In this document: positions 59,294 to 64,000 of the stretch, piece by piece
How positions within the stretch are numbered: position 1 is the first letter of the stretch
How the letters are laid out: each line of letters opens with the position of its first letter
Assembly (NCBI RefSeq): GCF_019956555.1
Contig: NZ_JAHBDQ010000044.1
Span: forward strand, 62,001-126,000
From: Pseudomonas sp. A-RE-19
Lineage (GTDB): Bacteria; Pseudomonadota; Gammaproteobacteria; Pseudomonadales; Pseudomonadaceae
Length of the DNA: 64,000 nt
Direction: 5' to 3'
Position numbers and translations under genes: made by a program
Notes under the pieces: generated by a model
What the model was told of the DNA's origin: nothing
Seen by the model: only the letters and a program-made list of their open reading frames with translations
Databases searched by the model: none

Positions 59294-60667
59294 TCATGCC
59301 ACCACTTGGTAGCACGGCACATACTCCGCGCCACCCGGCAGTTTCATCCGGTGCTGGGCGACGAAGGCCTTGAGCAATTTGTCCAGCGGCTGCATGACCG
59401 CTGCATCGCCACGGATCTGGTACGGCCCGTGTTCTTCGATCAGGCGGATGCCCTTGTCCTTGACGTTGCCGGCGACGATGCCGGAGAACGCGCGGCGCAG
59501 GTTGGCGGCCAGTTCGTGGGACGGCAGGTTGCGGCTCAATTGCAGGTTGGCCATGTTGGCGTGGGTCGGGTCGAACGGGCGCTGGAAGCCTTCGTCGATC
59601 TTCAGCAGCCAGTTGAAATGGAACGCGTCGTTGCGCTCGCGCCGGAACTGTTTGACCTCTTTGAGGCCCTGGGTCATCTGCCGCGCCACTTCAACCGGGT
59701 CGTCGATGATGATCTCGTAGTGCTGCTGCGCGGCTTCACCGAGGGTCGCTCCGACGAAGGCGTGCAACTGCTCCAGATACGGCGCGGCACTTTTCGGCCC
59801 GGTGAGGACCACGGGGAAGGGCAGGCTTTCGTTGTCCGGGTGCATCAGGATGCCGAGCAGGTACAGGAACTCTTCGGCCGTGCCCGCGCCGCCCGGGAAA
59901 ATGATGATGCCGTGGCCGACTCGCACGAAGGCTTCCAGACGTTTCTCGATGTCCGGCAGGATCACCAGTTCGTTGACGATCGGGTTCGGCGCTTCGGCGG
60001 CGATGATCCCGGGCTCGGTCAAGCCAAGGTAGCGGCCGCCGTGGATGCGCTGCTTGGCGTGGGCGATGGTCGCGCCTTTCATCGGGCCTTTCATCACGCC
60101 CGGGCCGCAACCGGTGCAGATGTCCAGGCTGCGCAGGCCGAGTTCGTGGCCGACTTTCTTGGTGTATTTGTATTCTTCGGTGTTGATCGAGTGACCGCCC
60201 CAGCACACCACGATTTTCGGTTCGACGCCGGGACGCAGGGTGCGGGCGTTGCGCAGCAGGTGAAAGACGTAGTCGCTGATGCCCTGGGAGGTGCTCAGGT
60301 CGATGCTCAAGGCGTCGAGTTCGTTTTCGGTGTAGACGATGTCGCGCAGTGCGCTGAAGAGCATTTCGCGGGTGCTGGCGATCATTTCGCCATCGACGAA
60401 GGCGTCGGCCGGGGCATTCAGCAGTTCCAGGCGTACGCCACGGTCTTGCTGGTGAATGCGGATTTCGAAGTCTTTGTAGGCTTCCAGGATGGTCTTGGCG
60501 TTATCGACGTGGGCGCCGGTATTGAGGATGGCCAGGGCGCACTGGCGGAATAGGGTGTAGGTGAGACCGGTTCCGGCTTCGCTCAGTTGCTGTACTTCAC
60601 GTTGGGACAGTGTTTCCAGGCTGCCTTTAGGGCTGACCGAGGCATTGATTACTTGTCGTTGGGTCAT
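59294..60667 (-). CDS. ppnN: Nucleotide 5'-monophosphate nucleosidase PpnN
   Basis: 457 residues. The central LOG/lysine-decarboxylase-like domain has GPGVMKGPMKGA and the signature FPGGAGTAEEFLYLLG (about 256-271), flanked by N- and C-terminal domains as in PpnN (YgdH). It cleaves purine and pyrimidine monophosphates to base and ribose 5-phosphate, and the E. coli enzyme is controlled by (p)ppGpp. Ribosome binding site AAGGATCATTGA. Monocistronic. Confidence 0.92.
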   Translation of the reverse strand: MTQRQVINASVSPKGSLETLSQREVQQLSEAGTGLTYTLFRQCALAILNTGAHVDNAKTILEAYKDFEIRIHQQDRGVRLELLNAPADAFVDGEMIASTREMLFSALRDIVYTENELDALSIDLSTSQGISDYVFHLLRNARTLRPGVEPKIVVCWGGHSINTEEYKYTKKVGHELGLRSLDICTGCGPGVMKGPMKGATIAHAKQRIHGGRYLGLTEPGIIAAEAPNPIVNELVILPDIEKRLEAFVRVGHGIIIFPGGAGTAEEFLYLLGILMHPDNESLPFPVVLTGPKSAAPYLEQLHAFVGATLGEAAQQHYEIIIDDPVEVARQMTQGLKEVKQFRRERNDAFHFNWLLKIDEGFQRPFDPTHANMANLQLSRNLPSHELAANLRRAFSGIVAGNVKDKGIRLIEEHGPYQIRGDAAVMQPLDKLLKAFVAQHRMKLPGGAEYVPCYQVVA

Positions 60668-60882
60668 TCAATGATCCTTAAAACGATGTCACCCGCCGGC
60701 AACGGCGCATGGCAACCGAATAGTGTGTATCCATGATGAAGATGGCACGAACTGCGCTGTATCGCCATGTCCCCCGTTTGACGATGAAAAGATGAAAAGG
60801 AGCTCCAGCATAGCTAAATCTTTCGAGGAGGCGATAATGCCCTGCGCTCTTTTTGCTCACACACCCAAGGAAGCCTGCCGCG

Positions 60883-61410
60883 ATGTTCGAAATCCAGCCG
60901 ATGAATGCCGAAACTTATCGACGCCAGACGCGGCGCAGCACGGTGATCATCGCCCTGATGTTCCTGGCGCTGGCGATGGTGCTGTCCACGGCGGCGGTGG
61001 CGCTGTTCGGTGAGCCTGGTGGCGATAATCTGCGTTTCAACGTGGGCGGCGTGTTTGCCGCGTTGTTGCTGATGGTGACGCTGATACGCGGCACGTTCTG
61101 GACCCAGGCGTGGATGGCGCCAGCGGTCTACGGTTGGCAGCTCAAACGCAGCCTGATGAGCATCACCAACATCATGCACCAGGTGACGGCGGCGGTAGAG
61201 AAGGGTGATCCGAGCGCCATGAAGCTGCTGCGCTTTTATCATCTGGGACTGAGCCAGATGCATCAGCTCGATGGCAACTCCAGCGACCATAGCCAGTTGA
61301 CCCGTGAGATGGACCAGCACAAGGTACGGATGCAAGCGCTGGGCATTGATACCGAACAGACGCAATTGAATCCGTCCTGGCTTGAGGCAATGAAGCAGGC
61401 GCCGCTGTAA
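60883..61410 (+). CDS. DUF3087 membrane protein
   Basis: 175 residues with two membrane segments (VIIALMFLALAMVLSTAAVA; VGGVFAALLLMVTLIRGTFW) and a C-terminal helical cytoplasmic part (MKLLRFYHLGLSQMHQLDGN), the DUF3087 layout. Function unknown. AAGGAAG site before ATG 60883. Divergent from ppnN. Confidence 0.87.
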   Translation: MFEIQPMNAETYRRQTRRSTVIIALMFLALAMVLSTAAVALFGEPGGDNLRFNVGGVFAALLLMVTLIRGTFWTQAWMAPAVYGWQLKRSLMSITNIMHQVTAAVEKGDPSAMKLLRFYHLGLSQMHQLDGNSSDHSQLTREMDQHKVRMQALGIDTEQTQLNPSWLEAMKQAPL

Positions 61411-61560
61411 CGGGCACGAATGATTTCGATGAGCGTTTTCGTGTAAATCACCTATCGTATTCGTTGATGGGTCATAGTGGTCTGAGCGCCAGGCACGGCT
61501 GGATGGCGCTAAAAGGGCGAACGGGAACATTCGCCACGGAACAAGAAAACAGGGAGCGTC

Positions 61561-63135
61561 ATGGGACATCCGTCCGTCAACGATCGTATTGAAAACGCTC
61601 GGCTCGCCGCGCCTTCGGTACCCGAGCAGCTTGAATCGATGCTCAAGGTTCGATACGCGGTTTTTCTGCTCGCGGTGTGCCTGTCCTTGATGGCCGTTGT
61701 GATCGTGGAAGGCTGGAACTCGCGCCAGTATCATTTGCGCAACAGCGAAGTGGCGATGTCCAATCTGGCGCAAACCCTGGCCTCGCAGGCTCAGGCCTCG
61801 ATCAAGCAGGCCGATACGCTGCTGTTTGCTCTGGTGGATCGTCTCGAGAACGATGGCATGGAACCGGAGAAATTTCCCAGACTGCAACGTTTGCTCCACG
61901 CCCAGCGCGGTGAGTTGGCGCAGATCCATGGGCTGTTCGTTTACGACGAAGAAGGCCGTTGGCTCGCCAACTCCAATAATGCTGTGCTGCCCAATGCCAA
62001 TAACGCCGACCGTGAATATTTCATCTACCACCGTGATCATCCCGACCGGGGGCCTCATATCGGTCCGTCGATAAAAAGCCGCTCGACCGGTGAGTGGATC
62101 ATGACCGTATCGCGCAGGATCAATCACGCTGATGGCCGGTTTGCCGGTGTGGCACTGGCGACGATTTATCTCAACCATTTCCTGAATCTGTACAACGGCA
62201 TCGACATGGGCAGGAACGGCGTGATCAACCTGATCGCCGACGATGCCACCATCGTTGTTCGCCGCCCGTTCAACGACGCTGAGATGGGCACCAGCGTCGC
62301 CAATGGGCCGCTGTTTACCCAACTGTTGCCCAAGGGCGATTCCGGTACGGCCGTGGTCAAGTCCTACATGGACGGGGTGGAGCGAGTTGCGGGGTTTCGG
62401 CGGGTCGAGGGTTATCCGCTTGTCGTCTTTACCGCGCTCGACAAGGATGAAGTCCTGGCCGGCTGGCGGCAGGAGTCAATGCTGAACGCAGGCATCGTCG
62501 TATTGCTGCTGGGGTTCCTGGGCGTTCTCGGTTATCGCCTGATTCGTCTCATGAGGCAGCAGAACACTATTCAGAGCGAATTGCTGGGGGCTCAGGAAAA
62601 ACTCATTGAGGTTAATCGCAGCCTTGAGTTGCTGGCCCTGGAGGATGCGCTGACCGGACTTTCCAACCGGCGGCAATTCGATGTGTTCATCCTGGCGGAA
62701 ATGGGCCGCGCCAGACGTACCCACACCAGCCTTGCGCTGCTGATGATCGATGTCGATCACTTCAAGAGCTTCAACGATCGCTATGGTCATTTGGCGGGGG
62801 ACGAGTGTTTGCGCAAGATCAGCGCCATCATCACGGACAACATCAAGCGCCCCGGCGATCTGGCTGCCCGCTTTGGCGGCGAGGAATTTACGGTGGTGCT
62901 ACCCGGCACCGACTATGTGGGCGCATTTCTGGTGGCGGAAAAGATCCGTCGCGCGGTTCAGCAAGCCGACATCAAGCACAGCGACAGTCCCGAAGGTACC
63001 GTTACGGTCAGTATCGGGGTCTGCGCCTACAACCAGACGTCGCAGAGCCAGCCCGAAGACCTGATCGGTGCCGCCGACAAGGCGTTGTATGTGGCCAAGG
63101 CCAGCGGTCGGAACATGAGCGTCATTGCCAATTGA
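61561..63135 (+). CDS. Diguanylate cyclase with periplasmic dCache sensor
   Basis: 524 residues. TM1 about 31-50, periplasmic dCache-type domain about 60-300 (ANSNNAVLPNANNADREYFI, TGEWIMTVSRRINHADGRF), TM2 about 308-328, then GGDEF. The active site GGEEF is at 439-443, and the inhibitory I-site RPGD at 430-433 has the standard five-residue spacing. It should make c-di-GMP in response to a periplasmic ligand, with product feedback. No EAL domain. Ribosome binding site AGGGAG. Confidence 0.93.
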   Translation: MGHPSVNDRIENARLAAPSVPEQLESMLKVRYAVFLLAVCLSLMAVVIVEGWNSRQYHLRNSEVAMSNLAQTLASQAQASIKQADTLLFALVDRLENDGMEPEKFPRLQRLLHAQRGELAQIHGLFVYDEEGRWLANSNNAVLPNANNADREYFIYHRDHPDRGPHIGPSIKSRSTGEWIMTVSRRINHADGRFAGVALATIYLNHFLNLYNGIDMGRNGVINLIADDATIVVRRPFNDAEMGTSVANGPLFTQLLPKGDSGTAVVKSYMDGVERVAGFRRVEGYPLVVFTALDKDEVLAGWRQESMLNAGIVVLLLGFLGVLGYRLIRLMRQQNTIQSELLGAQEKLIEVNRSLELLALEDALTGLSNRRQFDVFILAEMGRARRTHTSLALLMIDVDHFKSFNDRYGHLAGDECLRKISAIITDNIKRPGDLAARFGGEEFTVVLPGTDYVGAFLVAEKIRRAVQQADIKHSDSPEGTVTVSIGVCAYNQTSQSQPEDLIGAADKALYVAKASGRNMSVIAN

Positions 63136-63147
63136 ATTCAACCAGGA

Positions 63148-63534
63148 TCACTGCTCTGACCGAGTCGGGTGCCGCAACTTCCATAACCGGATCAGCCGCA
63201 GGTAGATCAGCACGTTGATCGCCAGCACCACGCTGCCCAGCCCCAGCTGAATCGCAGGTGTCAGCCCGGCCGGATAGATAATCGGCCACACGTAATGTTC
63301 GATAAAACCGCCGCCGTAACCGGTTTGCCCGGCCGCATGGCGCATGAGGTTTTCCCATTCGGTCAGCGGGCACATCAGGTGGAACACTTCCACGATCACG
63401 CCCCATGCGGCGGCGGGCAGATGCCACCAGGCCAGGTGATGCCATTTGAGCACCAGCAGCCCGCCGAACAGCACGAACACAATGAACAGCAAGTGAGACA
63501 GCACCAGCCCGTCGGCGGCGATTCGGTAAAGCAT
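63148..63534 (-). CDS. DUF2784 membrane protein
   Basis: 128 residues with three to four membrane segments. Opening MLYRIAADGLVLSHLLFIVF and HLMCPLTEWENLMRHAAGQT are typical of DUF2784. Function unknown. AGGGAG site before ATG 63534; longer upstream frames lie over the divergent azlC gene. Confidence 0.87.
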   Translation of the reverse strand: MLYRIAADGLVLSHLLFIVFVLFGGLLVLKWHHLAWWHLPAAAWGVIVEVFHLMCPLTEWENLMRHAAGQTGYGGGFIEHYVWPIIYPAGLTPAIQLGLGSVVLAINVLIYLRLIRLWKLRHPTRSEQ

Positions 63535-63669
63535 GTCGACTCCCTGACGTGTCATGTGAATGGCTTCATGGTACTCGGGCGGGATGATCGCCAAAAGCGC
63601 ACAAAATTGTTCATGCCTTCTGTCACGAGTGCTGGCACAGTTGGAGGTCTTCCTCTGGTTGTTGAGCGT

Positions 63670-64000
63670 TATGTCCAACTCACTCATATCGCGCAGTGCG
63701 TTCCTTCGCGGCGCCGTAGCCATCATGCCGTTGTCCCTGGCGACCGCGCCTTGGGGGTTGCTGGCCGGATCCATGGCTATCGAAGCCAATCTCACGCCCC
63801 TGCAAGGCCAGGGCTTATCGAGCATCGTGTTTGCCGGTGCCGCGCAACTGGTCGCCATCGGCATGCTCAAGGGCGGCGCCGGAGTCTTTTCGATTCTGCT
63901 GACCACGTTGTTGCTGACTTCCCAGCATTTGCTTTACGGGATGAGCATGCGTTCGGTGATTGCACCATTGCCGGGCCGCTGGCGAGTGGGTCTGGGCTTT
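63670..64000 (+). CDS. azlC: AzlC family branched-chain amino acid permease, 5' part
   Basis: 110 codons before the window ends. The frame MSNSLISRSAFLRGAVAIMP continues with FAGAAQLVAIGML and QHLLYGMSMR, conserved in AzlC, the large subunit of AzlCD exporters for branched-chain amino acids or azaleucine. The ATG is divergent from the DUF2784 gene with 135 bases between. No strong ribosome binding site (GGAGG lies about 25 bases upstream). The remainder and a likely azlD are outside the window. Confidence 0.85.

Noticed and set aside
60814..62322. A 502-codon minus-strand frame opposite DUF3087 and the diguanylate cyclase
   Set aside because: Spans two real genes and their spacer. The cyclase motifs are on the plus strand.

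Overview
The window is a stretch of chromosome from a gamma-proteobacterium of the genus Pseudomonas, most likely the P. fluorescens group. The evidence is high GC, a complete hydrogen cyanide synthase operon (hcnABC), Pseudomonas-type small conserved proteins (DUF1843, DUF2388, DUF2789, DUF3087), an A/B-fused Mrp antiporter operon, and two families of short palindromic repeats in many intergenic gaps. No tRNA, rRNA, CRISPR array, insertion sequence or prophage was seen. The left edge cuts a minus-strand gene after its first codons. The right edge cuts an AzlC-like gene.

Layout. (1) 1-11.4 kb: DUF1843 gene; a minus-strand operon of a glutamine-synthetase-like ligase, an aldehyde dehydrogenase and an iron alcohol dehydrogenase; an L-lactate permease; a TetR regulator divergent from a quinone reductase; a candidate small RNA; a P1 (DmpA/BapA-like) peptidase; a PotF-like binding protein; and a divergent LuxR-type regulator. 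Together these suggest uptake and gamma-glutamylation of an amine or amino alcohol. (2) 11.4-21.5 kb: housekeeping and hypothetical genes, including an RlmI-like methyltransferase, a stand-alone receiver, a HAD phosphatase, an ICMT-like protein, a PLP dehydratase, an L-2-hydroxyglutarate dehydrogenase-like oxidase, DinB, and an OmpR-type two-component system divergent from a small cysteine-rich secreted protein. (3) 21.5-24.7 kb: hcnABC with an ANR-like box, a folded leader and an RsmA/CsrA-consensus site at the hcnA ribosome binding site. (4) 25.5-42.2 kb: a full inositol catabolism locus, with iolR divergent from iolC-E-B-A-(I)-D-G, then an epimerase-like gene, an IolW/YdgJ-like dehydrogenase and a ribose/inositol-type ABC transporter. 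Sites matching GGAA-N6-TTCC lie at both likely operator positions, and Crc/Hfq-like CA motifs lie near several start codons. (5) 42.2-49 kb: a DksA paralogue without the full zinc finger, a chemoreceptor with a C-terminal soluble domain, a run of small uncharacterised genes, an orphan ProX-like binding protein and a DUF3995 protein. (6) 49-55.2 kb: six-gene mrp antiporter operon. (7) 55.4-64 kb: EamA transporter divergent from an XRE-cupin regulator, an odd gene with a 7-bp tandem repeat, an FAD/NAD(P)-binding protein, ppnN, DUF3087, a dCache-GGDEF diguanylate cyclase, DUF2784 and azlC.

Functional assignments come from reading the translated sequence and recalled family knowledge. No database search was run. 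The operator, small RNA and catabolite-repression calls are motif-based predictions.
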